Source: Microbacterium hydrocarbonoxydans (GTDB lineage: Bacteria > Actinomycetota > Actinomycetes > Actinomycetales > Microbacteriaceae). From it: a DNA stretch of 64,000 nucleotides. Below the pieces are notes generated by a model that did no database searches, was not told the origin of the DNA, and saw only the letters and a program-made list of their open reading frames with translations. Positions 48,370-58,000 of this stretch are shown here, piece after piece. Location of the stretch: NCBI RefSeq assembly GCF_900105205.1, contig NZ_FNSQ01000005.1:1612001-1676000 (forward strand), given 5' to 3'. Every line of letters begins with the position of its first letter. Position 1 is the first letter of the stretch. A program made the translations under genes and the position numbers.

Positions 48370-50210
48370 ACACGACCATGGGCCTGAAGGTCTCCGACCT
48401 GCGGATCGTCGGCGGACCGGAGATCGGCGATCGGCTGATCGTCGACGATGCGGAGCTCGAGGTCGCGCCGGGGGAATCGGTAGCGATCGTCGGAGAGTCC
48501 GGCAGCGGCAAATCGATGACCGTGAAGGCCCTCGTCGGTCTCCTTCCTCGCGGCATCCGCGCCGAGGGGTCCGCGGTCTTCGAAGGGACGGAGCTGCTGT
48601 CGCTCACCGAGCGGGGCTGGCGCAACGTCCGCGGTCAGCGCGTGGGGATGATCATGCAGAATCCGTTCACGATGCTGAACCCCGTGTTCCGCTGCGGCCG
48701 GATCATCGAGGAGTCGCTACGTCCTGACGAGCGTCGACGGATGTCGCGCGCAGAGCGGCGCGCGGAGGTCGCCCGCCGCCTCGCCGAGGTCGGGATCTTC
48801 GACGAGAGCGTCGCCGACCGATACCCGTTCCAACTGTCGGGCGGGATGCGGCAGCGAGTCGCGATCGCCGCGGCGCTCGCTCGGGAGCCCGATCTGCTGA
48901 TCGCCGACGAGCCGTCCACCGCTCTCGATGTCACGACGCAGAGAGAGATCCTCGCCCTCATCAAGAGGTTGCAGGTCACGCGCGGCATGGGGCTGATCCT
49001 CATCACACACGACCTGCGTATCGCCTTCTCGATGTGCGACCGCGTGAAGGTGATGTACGCGGGGGTGGTGGTGGAGGCCTCGTCGGCCGCAAGCCTCGAA
49101 GCGGAGCCGCTGCACCCGTATACACAGGGTCTGCTGCTCTCTGAGCCGCCGGCGGATCGCCGCGTGGCGGAGCTGGTCGCCATTCCCGGCTCAGTACCGG
49201 CGGCGGCCGACGTCGCTCATGTCTGCCCGTTCTCGACGCGTTGCGCCTGGGTCACCGACGACTGCCGAGCTCGACGCCCGGCGCTCCGGACGGTAGAGGC
49301 CGGTCGAGAGACGCGCTGCGTGCGCATCGAGGAGATCCGCGGCGAGATGCGGGAGGTCCGGGCCGCTGCGGAGTCGGAGGCGGTCGCTGTCGTGCCGCGT
49401 ACGTTCGAGGCTCCGCTCGTCCGAGTGTCGGAGGCGCGGAAGGAGTTCCGCAGCGGTCGCGAGCCGGTGGTCGCGCTGGATTCGGTCTCGATCGAGCTCG
49501 GCGCAGGCGAAGGTGTGGGGCTCGTGGGGGAGTCGGGTTCGGGAAAGACCACTCTCGGCCGAGCCGTCGCGGGTCTCGAACCGCTGAGCTCAGGCACGGT
49601 GGAGATCGGCGGGGTGGACGCATCCGACTGGGCCCGTCTCAGCCGTCGGGATCGCATGCGCCTGCGCGGCACCGTTCAGATGATCTTCCAGGACGCATAT
49701 TCGTCGCTGAACCCCACGCGCACGATCGGTTCGACGCTCGCCGAGGCCGTCAGCATCCACGACCCGTCAGCGCGCGACATGACCGGACGCGTGCGTGAGC
49801 TGCTGCATTCGGTGGGACTGGACGAGGCCTACGCCCAACGTAAGCCGGCTGCGCTCTCCGGAGGGCAACACCAGAGGGTGGCCATCGCTCGAGCGCTCGC
49901 CGTGCGGCCGCAGCTGCTCATCTGCGATGAACCTGTGGCGGCGCTCGATGTCTCGGTCCAGGCCCAGGTGCTCAATCTGTTCTCGAGAATCCGCGACGAG
50001 CAGGGCATCGGCTACCTCTTCATCACGCACGATCTGTCGATCGTGCGCCAGGTGGTCGACCGTCTGTACGTGATGCGCCGGGGGGCCGTCGTGGAGTCCG
50101 GTGATGTCGAAGCCGTGCTCGGGGCGCCCCGGCACCCGTATACGAAGACCCTCATGGAGTCGGTGCCGCGCCCTTCGGCGACATGGCTCGACGCCGCACT
50201 CAGCTCATAG
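48366..50210 (+). CDS. Oligopeptide ABC transporter, fused double ATPase
   Basis: This 614-residue protein carries two ABC ATPase domains. Walker A GESGSGKS is at 43-50 and GESGSGKT at 388-395; signatures are LSGGMRQR and LSGGQHQR. Between the domains lies the Cys-containing oligopeptide-transport C-terminal extension (HVCPFSTRCAWVTDDCRAR), typical of DppD. It powers uptake through the two upstream permeases. It is longer than the fused ATPase of the first importer in this window, which lacks this extension. Confidence 0.92.
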   Translation: MNTTMGLKVSDLRIVGGPEIGDRLIVDDAELEVAPGESVAIVGESGSGKSMTVKALVGLLPRGIRAEGSAVFEGTELLSLTERGWRNVRGQRVGMIMQNPFTMLNPVFRCGRIIEESLRPDERRRMSRAERRAEVARRLAEVGIFDESVADRYPFQLSGGMRQRVAIAAALAREPDLLIADEPSTALDVTTQREILALIKRLQVTRGMGLILITHDLRIAFSMCDRVKVMYAGVVVEASSAASLEAEPLHPYTQGLLLSEPPADRRVAELVAIPGSVPAAADVAHVCPFSTRCAWVTDDCRARRPALRTVEAGRETRCVRIEEIRGEMREVRAAAESEAVAVVPRTFEAPLVRVSEARKEFRSGREPVVALDSVSIELGAGEGVGLVGESGSGKTTLGRAVAGLEPLSSGTVEIGGVDASDWARLSRRDRMRLRGTVQMIFQDAYSSLNPTRTIGSTLAEAVSIHDPSARDMTGRVRELLHSVGLDEAYAQRKPAALSGGQHQRVAIARALAVRPQLLICDEPVAALDVSVQAQVLNLFSRIRDEQGIGYLFITHDLSIVRQVVDRLYVMRRGAVVESGDVEAVLGAPRHPYTKTLMESVPRPSATWLDAALSS

Positions 50211-50244
50211 CACAGGAACGGTCTGGGTTGCGAGCCAGAAGTTC

Positions 50245-50267
50245 TGCTTTTGGTTTTTCAAAGCAGC
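50245..50267 (+). promoter_or_regulatory. Hairpin between ATPase and binding-protein genes
   Basis: Perfect 7-bp stem CTGCTTT/AAAGCAG with a T-rich nine-base loop. It may stabilise or separate the downstream binding-protein transcript. Confidence 0.45.
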
Positions 50268-50284
50268 TCCGGCTACCTCCCCCT

Positions 50285-50304
50285 CAACGGTCGTGAGACC
50301 GTTG
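50285..50304 (+). promoter_or_regulatory. Second hairpin before the binding-protein gene
   Basis: Perfect 8-bp stem CAACGGTC/GACCGTTG with loop GTGA, about 45 bases before the binding-protein start. No U-run follows, so it is more likely an mRNA-stability element or leaky attenuator than a terminator. Confidence 0.5.
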
Positions 50305-50349
50305 CTCAACCAAGCACTCAGGCACTCACAGACCAAAAGGTGGAAAGCA

Positions 50350-51927
50350 ATGAAGCGTACTCGACCCCGATTCCGCGCCCCGCTCATCGCGGGGCTGCTG
50401 TCGGTCGCCCTCCTCGCCGGCGGCTGCGCCGGCACCGAGCCCTCGGCGCAGGCGCCCGCCGCGCATCTGCGAGTGGGAGCAGTCAACCTCGACGTCTCCA
50501 ACATCGACCCGGCGCGCGGGATGGCACTTCAGGTGAACGCCTACATGCAGGAGTTCCTCATGAAGCTCTCTCCGACGGGCGAGGTGGAGCCGAACCTCGC
50601 CGAGTCGGTGGAACAGCCCGACGACCTCACCTACGTCTACACGCTGCGCGACGATGTCACCTTCTCCAACGGCGATCCTCTGACCGCAGAAGACGTGGTC
50701 GTGTCGCTCGACTACGAGCGCGACCCCGAGTTTCCAGAATCCTGGCGCTACACGGCGATCGCCGACATCGAGGCCACGGACGACCGCACGGTGCAGATCA
50801 CACTGAACGCCCCTACCGCGAGTTTCCAGTACGTACTCGCGATGAACGGCTACATCTTCAATGCCGCGCATCAGCAGGAAAGCGGCGCGGACTTCGGCAA
50901 GCCCGGCATCGGCGTCATCGGCACCGGCCCGTACGTCATCGACGAACTCGACGCCACCAACGGCGTGGTGAAGTTCGGCGCGAACGAAGACTACTGGGGT
51001 GGCGAGCCGGAGATCGACACCGTCACGTTGACGTCTTTCGCGGACGAGAACAGCGCAGCGCTCGCGTTCCGCACCTCGGCGCTCGACCTCGTCTTCCCCA
51101 CCGACGTGCGATCGTTCGAGACCGCCGCGGGGACCGACGTGACGAGCGTGCCCGGAACGCGACAGGGTCTGTTCGTGATGAACAACACCGTCGCCCCCTG
51201 GGATGACGTGCATGTGCGCCGCGCGGTCGCCTACGCGATCAACAAGGAGGACATCGTCAACGTCTTGGGAGGCACGGCGGTGCCGGACTTCACCATCATC
51301 CCGCCGACCCAGCTGCTCTCGATCGCCTCGCAGGAGGAGGTCGACGCGCTCATGGACTCGCTGCCCGCGTACGAGTTCGACCTCGACAAGGCACAGCAGG
51401 AGCTCTCGCAGTCGGCGTACCCCGACGGCTTCACCGCGGAGCTCAAGACGGCGAGCCTCGGCGGCTTCCCGGAGACATCTCAGGCCATCGCCGGGCAGCT
51501 GGCGGAGATCGGCATCGATCTCACTGTCTCGGTGATGTCGGAGGCCGAGTACCGCAGCAGCTTCTCGCAGCCGCACACGGACATGCCGCTCTGGTACACG
51601 CCCTTCAACAACAACACTCCCGACCCCGGCGGCATGCCGCGGCTGGCGCTCGACAGTGCGGCCACGTCGGTCGGGCAGAACAACTTCGCCGACTACGTCA
51701 ACCCTGAGGTGGATGCACTGATCAAGGCGGCCGACGCGACGACCGACCCTCAAGAGCGCTTCGCGGCGTACTCCGACCTGCTGCAGATCGTCGCCGAGGA
51801 CATGCCCTACGTCCCGCTCTATGCCGGTCACATCAACGTCGCCCTGTCAGACGGGTTCGAGTGGCCGGACTTCAACGCATACTCAGTGGGCCACACGCCG
51901 TTCATCACGCAGATCTCGCCGAAGTAG
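50350..51927 (+). CDS. Oligopeptide ABC transporter, substrate-binding lipoprotein
   Basis: This family 5 solute-binding protein of 525 residues has a signal peptide ending LAGGC, with Cys26 as the lipidation site. LAESVEQPDDLTYVYTLRDDVTFSNGDPLTAEDVVVSLDY, in pieces, and VIGTGPYVIDELDATNG are family signatures. It belongs to the importer just upstream, with a 139-base gap holding two hairpins that could allow higher expression of the binding protein. The ATG at 50350 gives the signal peptide directly. Confidence 0.91.
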   Translation: MKRTRPRFRAPLIAGLLSVALLAGGCAGTEPSAQAPAAHLRVGAVNLDVSNIDPARGMALQVNAYMQEFLMKLSPTGEVEPNLAESVEQPDDLTYVYTLRDDVTFSNGDPLTAEDVVVSLDYERDPEFPESWRYTAIADIEATDDRTVQITLNAPTASFQYVLAMNGYIFNAAHQQESGADFGKPGIGVIGTGPYVIDELDATNGVVKFGANEDYWGGEPEIDTVTLTSFADENSAALAFRTSALDLVFPTDVRSFETAAGTDVTSVPGTRQGLFVMNNTVAPWDDVHVRRAVAYAINKEDIVNVLGGTAVPDFTIIPPTQLLSIASQEEVDALMDSLPAYEFDLDKAQQELSQSAYPDGFTAELKTASLGGFPETSQAIAGQLAEIGIDLTVSVMSEAEYRSSFSQPHTDMPLWYTPFNNNTPDPGGMPRLALDSAATSVGQNNFADYVNPEVDALIKAADATTDPQERFAAYSDLLQIVAEDMPYVPLYAGHINVALSDGFEWPDFNAYSVGHTPFITQISPK

Positions 51928-51937
51928 GACGCAGAAC

Positions 51938-51972
51938 CGGATGCCGATCGGCCGTGTGTCGATCGGCATCCG
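51938..51972. terminator. Bidirectional terminator after the importer operon
   Basis: Perfect 13-bp stem (51938-51950 CGGATGCCGATCG with 51960-51972), nine-base loop, between convergent genes. Confidence 0.85.
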
Positions 51973-52007
51973 TGTGTCCGGGCCGCGCCGGGCGGGGTCC
52001 GCTTGCC

Positions 52008-52835
52008 CTACAGCTCGTGCGCGAAAGCGGCGATCTCCTGCGCGGTTCGGCGAGGGCTCTCCTGCGGAATCGAGTGACGCGCGTCATCGATCACGACGGA
52101 TCTCCCGCCGGGCGTCAGATGTGCGATGCGCTCGCATTCAGCGATGAGGAGCTCGCGGTCTGCATCGCCGTGCGCATCGCGACTTCCGGCGAGGTACCGG
52201 ATCGGCACGGGGCACGGTGAAGCCTCGAGATTCTCGAGAAGGGGGCGAGCGGACTCCAGGTCCACCGCCTCGCGTCGAGCCGTTCGCACGTTGCCCTCGG
52301 TCAGGAAGTCCGCCGTCGCGACATCGAGCTCTTCCGCGCTCATTCCCCGTGCCCATCTCGCTCGCTGTTCGTTCAGCAGAGACGCGCGCTCCCCGCCCAG
52401 TACCCGACGTTCGAGCTCTTCATACATCGCCTGAACGCCTGACACCTGTCCATCGGCGATGACCGCCGACACCGTGGGGTCGATGAGCATGACGCCGCGC
52501 ACGCGGTGGGGTGAGCGCTGCGCGACCAGACGCACGACCTGTCCTCCCCAGCTGTGGCCGGCGAGGACGACCGGCTCGTCGGCGACGGTCGCGTCGAGGA
52601 CGGCTTCGAGATCATCGGCCAGGGCGAGCAGTGTACGAGGGGCCTGTGCAGGAGTGCTGTCGCCGTGACCGGCGCGGTCGTAGGCGATCGTGTGGCATGT
52701 CAGAGCGAGGAGACGCTGCACCGCTACCCAGGTCGCTGCAGGGTTCCCGAGCCCGGCTTCGAGCACCACCGGCGGTCCGGTGACACCTCCGCGGACGCCG
52801 CTGATCGCGCGCCCGTCAGGCAGACTGACAGACAT
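52008..52835 (-). CDS. Alpha/beta hydrolase
   Basis: This 275-residue cytosolic alpha/beta hydrolase has the oxyanion region VLEAGLGNPAATW, nucleophile elbow AGHSWGGQVVRL and the C-terminal catalytic His in DDARHSIPQESP. It belongs to the broad Abhydrolase_1 group that includes proline iminopeptidases (S33) and epoxide or ester hydrolases; I cannot tell these apart here. Its place at the edge of the peptide island makes a peptidase role possible. Downstream it converges on the importer terminator. Confidence 0.8.
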   Translation of the reverse strand: MSVSLPDGRAISGVRGGVTGPPVVLEAGLGNPAATWVAVQRLLALTCHTIAYDRAGHGDSTPAQAPRTLLALADDLEAVLDATVADEPVVLAGHSWGGQVVRLVAQRSPHRVRGVMLIDPTVSAVIADGQVSGVQAMYEELERRVLGGERASLLNEQRARWARGMSAEELDVATADFLTEGNVRTARREAVDLESARPLLENLEASPCPVPIRYLAGSRDAHGDADRELLIAECERIAHLTPGGRSVVIDDARHSIPQESPRRTAQEIAAFAHEL

Positions 52836-53043
52836 CCTCTCGAGCGCGCTTGCCGGGTGCAGGATGGCGTTTCCTTTCGTCGACGACGGGGAGAGGTATG
52901 CCGGTCATCGGCGCCGCTCCTTCCGGCTCTCTCGAGTGTCCCAGTCGATGCGCCCGGCAGGTAGTGACCGTTTCCTTGATCGGGGCCAGGCGCAACCACT
53001 GCGTACGACGCGCAGCTCGCTCCGCACGGCCCTAAAACCAAGA

Positions 53044-53067
53044 AAACCCGCGATCTCTCGCGGGTTT
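53044..53067 (-). terminator. Terminator of the tRNA-like remnant
   Basis: 10-bp stem AAACCCGCGA/TCGCGGGTTT with loop TCTC. On the minus strand it lies five bases after the tRNA-like 3' end and is followed by a T-run, as for a normal tRNA gene. Confidence 0.8.
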
Positions 53068-53072
53068 CGTTG

Positions 53073-53134
53073 TGGACCTGAGGGGACTCGAACCCCTGAC
53101 CCCCTGGGTGTGGTTTGAGTATCCCGTCAGGTCC
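53073..53134 (-). pseudogene. tRNA-like remnant: acceptor stem and T-arm without D- or anticodon arm
   Basis: On the minus strand AGGGG TTCGAGT CCCCT is a complete T-arm, followed by CAGGTCC and discriminator A. A matching GGACCTG 5' strand lies at 53134-53128, giving a perfect 7-bp acceptor stem, but only 30 bases separate it from the T-arm, so D-arm and anticodon arm are missing or unrecognisable. Total 62 bases. It could be a deleted tRNA gene or the 3'-tRNA half left as an attachment site, with the 5' match fortuitous. The tRNA identity cannot be read. Confidence 0.6.
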
Positions 53135-53326
53135 CGAAGGCGCCCGGATATGCCCGGAATCAGTAGATCCTCTCCCATAGATGAACCGCAGCCGCGGAAC
53201 TCATTAGCGGTGAATGCGGGCAGTACCCGCGGTCGACAGATCGAGCACGGCGCGCGGATTGATCCTGCCGCATGGTGTCGGGTGCTGTCAGCGAGCCGCT
53301 CAGGCCGTCAACGCTTGGAACACGGA

Positions 53327-53357
53327 GGAGCCGCCTAGGTAAGACCTAGGCGGCTCC
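53327..53357. terminator. Strong palindromic hairpin
   Basis: Perfect 14-bp stem GGAGCCGCCTAGGT (53327-53340)/ACCTAGGCGGCTCC (53344-53357) with a three-base loop. On the minus strand it encloses the stop codon of a decayed reading frame; on the plus strand no gene precedes it. Terminator or site-specific recombination site. Confidence 0.6.
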
Positions 53358-53519
53358 CTGAGTCACTCCGATGTCGTAGTCGTACGTCACACCGCGTCGG
53401 AGCTTCTTCCCGAACTCCTCGCGCATGCGTCTCCTGAACGAGATCCAGCGGGAATTCTCGTACAGGACATCGAAGTAGAGACTGGTCGTCCGCCGATTCA
53501 GACTATCGTCTCGATCTGC
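53346..53519 (-). pseudogene. Decayed reading frame without start codon
   Basis: About 57 codons open on the minus strand, ending in TAG inside the hairpin. The translation (LYFDVLYENSRWISFRRRMREEFG, in pieces, then VTYDYDIGVTQGAA) looks like a real protein C-terminus, but a TGA lies just upstream and no suitable start codon or ribosome site is present. The rest of 53135-53757 shows no gene I can support and has low coding character. Confidence 0.35.
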
Positions 53520-53756
53520 TCAGCTGGGAGCACGCGCCTTCGCCGATTGCCCGTCTTCGTAGAAGTGTTCCGCATCGACACCGGCAAGCGCGCGACGCCG
53601 ACTCGCTTTTTCTTATTCGACTAGGTTCGAGCCGGGTGAACCGCCCAGGCGTTCGCCGATGCTCTCGATGGTATGACCCCGTTGCCGCGATGACACGCAC
53701 CGCCTCACCCCGCGGGAGTATCTCAGGCGCTGTGACGAGATGGTCGCCGCAGTCGC

Positions 53757-54404
53757 CTAGGCCACCGCGAGAACGGTGAGGTGAGGCTCGATGCTCTCTG
53801 CGAGCAGCTCCGTGCGCTCGGGCTTCTGGCCCTCTCGCAGCACCTGAAGTCCCATCCGCGCAGTCTCGCGCCCTTCGGAAATCATGCCGCGCTCGAGTAA
53901 GGTCACCGCGATGTTGTGTGCGAGTCCGGCGTTCAGTGCTGAGATACGCGGGGAGGATTGCTGACCCAGAAAGAGGTCCGGCATCACGTCCAGGTGACTG
54001 AACGCCTCGTCAGTCAACGCCCCGACCAGGGCCAGACCCCGCTCTGCGAAACTCAAGTCTCCCGGCGCCGCGAGGTGCTGCTGCACGTCGTCATACATGG
54101 TGCCCGTCATCCGAATGAGGTCACACACGAGGCGGTCGTGCGCCTGGATGTCGGCAGGCGAACTTTGCGCTTCAGAGCGGCGGATGTCGACCCAACGAAT
54201 GAGGTCGGGCGCGATCAGAGCGCCGAACTGTGGCGGGCGGTGTCGCAGCAGGAAGAACTTCGTGTGAGTGCTATCAACGACGACCGGTCCACGGGTCTGC
54301 ATGGCACGACAGTACCGCTCGCTGGGAGACGCCGGAGCTGTTTCGGGCACAAAAATCCCTCTGCTGGGGGATAGAGCGGCGATGAAGTACTTCGCCTGGG
54401 GCAT
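53757..54404 (-). CDS. Unrecognised protein
   Basis: Open frame of 215 residues from the ATG at 54404 (MPQAKYFIAALSPSRG); other in-frame starts are at 54536 and 54302, and none has a strong ribosome site. The C-terminal half (LALVGALTDEAFSHLDVMPDLF and AHNIAVTLLERGMISEGRETARMGLQVLREGQ) is helical and resembles a TPR-like pair. I do not recognise a family. Base composition is slightly lower in GC than the core genes, in line with an accessory segment. Confidence 0.5.
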   Translation of the reverse strand: MPQAKYFIAALSPSRGIFVPETAPASPSERYCRAMQTRGPVVVDSTHTKFFLLRHRPPQFGALIAPDLIRWVDIRRSEAQSSPADIQAHDRLVCDLIRMTGTMYDDVQQHLAAPGDLSFAERGLALVGALTDEAFSHLDVMPDLFLGQQSSPRISALNAGLAHNIAVTLLERGMISEGRETARMGLQVLREGQKPERTELLAESIEPHLTVLAVA

Positions 54405-54584
54405 TGTGACCGTGTCTCTCGCCGCACGCCGACGGTGCGGCCCGGCTCCCTCACTGCTGTCGCCCGGCACCTGTGCGCGAGGACCCAATACGCGCTCCTG
54501 AGCCGGATGCCGACAATGTGCGTTCCAGTAGGTCAACCGGGCTGCTGCCGACCTGTCGTTGGAGGAGACCGCCTTGAGCCTTGC

Positions 54585-55070
54585 TCACATACTGACGGGC
54601 TGCCACTGATAGAGGATGTCCGGCTCGCTCTCCTCGTTGTCACCAGGCGTCCGCCGTACTTCGACGAAGCCGTGCTTTGTGTAGAAGGACCGTGCTCGGC
54701 TGTTCCGTTGAAAGGTCCACAGCGTGAGTGGCCCTCGTGCCTCGTGCTGAGCGATGCGCACCAGTTGTGATCCGACGCCTCGGTTTTGCTCGCCCGGCGC
54801 GACGTACAACTGGTCCAACCATCCGGGACTTGTCGCGAGTACTGCGATGATTCGCGTGGGGTCGCGGTGATCGCAAGCGAGTCGCACCGTGTGCTGCGGC
54901 AACAGAACATCGACGATCCATTGCTCGTCCTCCGCCACCGAGTGGGGGACGGCCAACCAGGGCATTGCATCTGCTTTGGCCGATCTGATCACATCTGCAA
55001 TGCGGGCTGCATCGTGAAGTTGGCCACCTCGGATAATCGGCGTATGTGCGCCGCTCGAAGGGGTGTTCAT
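54585..55070 (-). CDS. GNAT-family N-acetyltransferase
   Basis: Protein of 161 residues with the GNAT acetyl-CoA loop LDQLYVAPGEQNRGVGSQLVRIA (Q/RxxGxG/A as QNRGVGSQ) and the C-terminal FQRNSRARSFYTKHGFVEV motif. Substrate unknown. The ATG overlaps the stop of the giant regulator by four bases, so the two are one transcription unit. Confidence 0.87.
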   Translation of the reverse strand: MNTPSSGAHTPIIRGGQLHDAARIADVIRSAKADAMPWLAVPHSVAEDEQWIVDVLLPQHTVRLACDHRDPTRIIAVLATSPGWLDQLYVAPGEQNRGVGSQLVRIAQHEARGPLTLWTFQRNSRARSFYTKHGFVEVRRTPGDNEESEPDILYQWQPVSM

Positions 55071-58000
55071 TCCTCAGATCCTCTCTTAGCGGTAGTGAGG
55101 GGCCAGGTTGGGGTCTTCCCCAGCGCACCCCGGACCCGGTCGGCAATCTCGGTGGCGCGCGCGCGGTGCGCGGCAGCGACGTCGGCATGACCCAAACGGT
55201 CGGCTAGACGCGCGAGCAGTTCATCGCGGGGTCCGAGGATTGCGACGCCGGTGCCCGCCATGAGGAGAGGTGAGCGGGAACGAGATAGCGTCTCGTACGC
55301 GTCTGTCAGCAAGGGGGTTCCGAGATACACGGCCACCTCCGCCGCTTGGGCGATCTCGAACTCTGTCGACCAGGTGCGGGCACGCGGGACCGCCCGCAGA
55401 TTCCACCTGTTTTGCATCGCTCGCGCTTCTGAGATCCTGTCCGTCTCGGCGAGAGCAAGGACCGCCGTCCAACGCAGTGCGCGGTGTGCATCCACGGAGG
55501 CTGTGGCGGTCAAGGCATCGGCGATATCGGTGACGCGGCCTTCGACGCGCGCGAGCATGTATCGCTGGATCCAGGCCACCCACTCGCCGCCCCACATGCT
55601 GGTGCGACGCATCGTCGCCGCTGTGCGCTCCATCAGCACCTGCGCCTCGTGCAGTTGCCCCGCCTGGAGCGCTGCCCCTCCGAGCTGGGCAGAGTGCTGC
55701 GCGCTGTATTCGGCTCGCCCCGCCCGGGGAAGCAGATCATGAGCCCGCTCGATGTCGACGCTCCACGCGTCGACATCGCCGACCAACAGATGGATGCTCG
55801 CTCGATGCAATCGAGCTACGATCTCGCCCGGAACCCCGCCCTCAAGATCGGACGACGTTAGCCAGGCATCCAGAACTTCTCTTCGCCGATCCTCGCTGTC
55901 CGGGCGCCAGTGCGCGAAGACGAGTGCGCTGTATGCCCGCGAGCGAAGAACAGGATCACGGAGGCGCTCCGAGGCCTCGACAGCCTTGCCCGCGAGCACA
56001 ACCGCCTCACTCCGCTGCGGTTCCTCCGCGTAGTACAACTCCATCGCGAGCGCGACGGACAGCTCTGTCCGCTCGGATTCGCTAAGGTCCGGATCGTTGC
56101 GGAGGAGGCTGCTGAGCAGAGCGATGGACTCCTGGTCGACCTCGCCATACTGACGCCAGTTCCATAGAGTCACGTCGCCGAGAAGGCTGAGGATCCTGAT
56201 GACGAGCCGGCGATCGCCCAATCTGTTGGTGGCACGGAGAGCCTGACGCAGCGCGCTTGCCGCGCCGATCACATCCCCCGCGGCGCGGCGCTCCTCGGTG
56301 AGGAGTAGAAGGGTCTCTGCCCGACGGGAGCGCTCGGCATCGCCGCCCGGGATCGATGCGAGCGCGCGCTCACGGAAGGAGGCGGCGACGTCGAACGCCA
56401 GACCAGTGCGTGCGCGATCGGCAGCAGCGGTGCAGGCGATGAAGGCCTCCTCGTCTGCGCTCCCCGACGCCGCGCGGAACCGGTGATAGGCGAGTGCTTC
56501 GAGAACCGGATGGGGGTCGCTCGCGAAGATGCGTTCAATCGCATCGGCGATTCGCGCGTGCGTCTCGGTGATCGTCGCGCGGCGTTGCGTAGCGAGCACA
56601 GCGTCGCGTCCGAGGCTGTGGGCGAAGGCATAGCCGTCCCCCTCCAGGCGCAGCAGTCCCGCGGCGCAGAGCGCATCGGCAGCCCTCACGATGTGCAGTG
56701 TCGGCACGCCAAGGACTTCGCCGAGCAGCGTGAGGTCGAGCGTGGACCCCGCGACGGCAGCGGTGTCGAGTACGGCGCAGACGTCAGAGGGCAGGGCGTC
56801 GCGCCGCGCCTGGATGAGTTCGGTGATGCTGGCGGGCAGTACGTCGTGCACGTTCGCCTGAAGGAGCTCCGTGAGGAAGAAGGCATTACCGCCGGTGCGT
56901 TCGCGCAACCGCTCCGCCGCTCCGTCCGAGGGGAGGGAACCGGAAGGGGAATCCTCTTCGATCCGCCTTCGGATCTCGTCGACGGTGAACTCTGTCACCG
57001 GGAGGCGCCGCACCGTGTGCTCCCGGGCGAGGGAGGCCAGAGCCGCTCCAGCGGGCGGCCGGTGTCCGTCCGGTTGCCGGACGGTCAGCACGACGACGAC
57101 GGCTGCGGATCTCAGTGCCGAGGCGAGGTGTCCGATAGCGTGCAGCGTCGGCGCGTCCGCCCAGTGGACGTCATCGAAGACCACGCAGAGCGGTCTCTCG
57201 CGGGCCGCGGTCAGCACGCGCGCAACGATCTCATCGGATTGGCGGAACAGCGTCTCATCGGGTTCGTTCCCTTGTGCCAGGGCGCGGATGGCGGCGAGAT
57301 CTGCGGCGCCGGTCGCGTCAGCGGCGCCGGGAAGAGCGCCGAGCACACGCTGCCAGGGCCACAGCGGCGGTGCACCCGTGCTCTCGACGGTGCGCGTCCA
57401 CGCGGTTATGAAACCCGATGTGTCGGCGCGCTCGACGGTGATTTCGGCGAGGAAGGTCTTCCCCGCCCCGGCCGCACCCTCCAGCAGGAGCATCGAGCCC
57501 CGCCCCCCACGGGCGCGATCGAGGGCGGCGTCGATCTCGTCGAGCTGTGAGTCCCGCCCGATGATCCCCCGCGCGCGCGGCTGCCGTTCGGCCGTGACAC
57601 CGGCTTTCGGCGTCTCCCGGGAATCACCCATTCGTAGCAGTTCCGCGTGCAGGGCGCGCAGGCCGCCGCTCGGGTCGGTCCCCAGCTGCTCCGCGAGAGC
57701 CTGCCGGAAGGCTTCGTACGCCGCCAGCGCCTTTGCGACGTTCCCCGCGTCGCGTTCCGCCTCCATCCACAACGCCAGGTAGTCCTCGCTCAACGGGTCT
57801 ACCTGGGTGAGGGTGAGAGCGAGCTCGGCGGCCTGTCGTGCATGTCCGGAGCGCAGCAGCACACGGGCGCGAACGTAGGCGAGGCGATCGTGTACGGTGA
57901 GCAGGCGCGCCGATTCGCTCACCAGGTCGGGGCTTCGCGCAGCCCCCTGGAAGGGCTCACCCGTCCAAAGTTCTCGCGCGGTCTCGATCTCGCGGTGTGC

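Noticed and set aside
52690..53118. Open frame whose C-terminus reads GPEGTRTPDPLGVV
   Set aside because: This is the well-known false translation of a tRNA T-arm region; the frame also runs antisense to the alpha/beta hydrolase.
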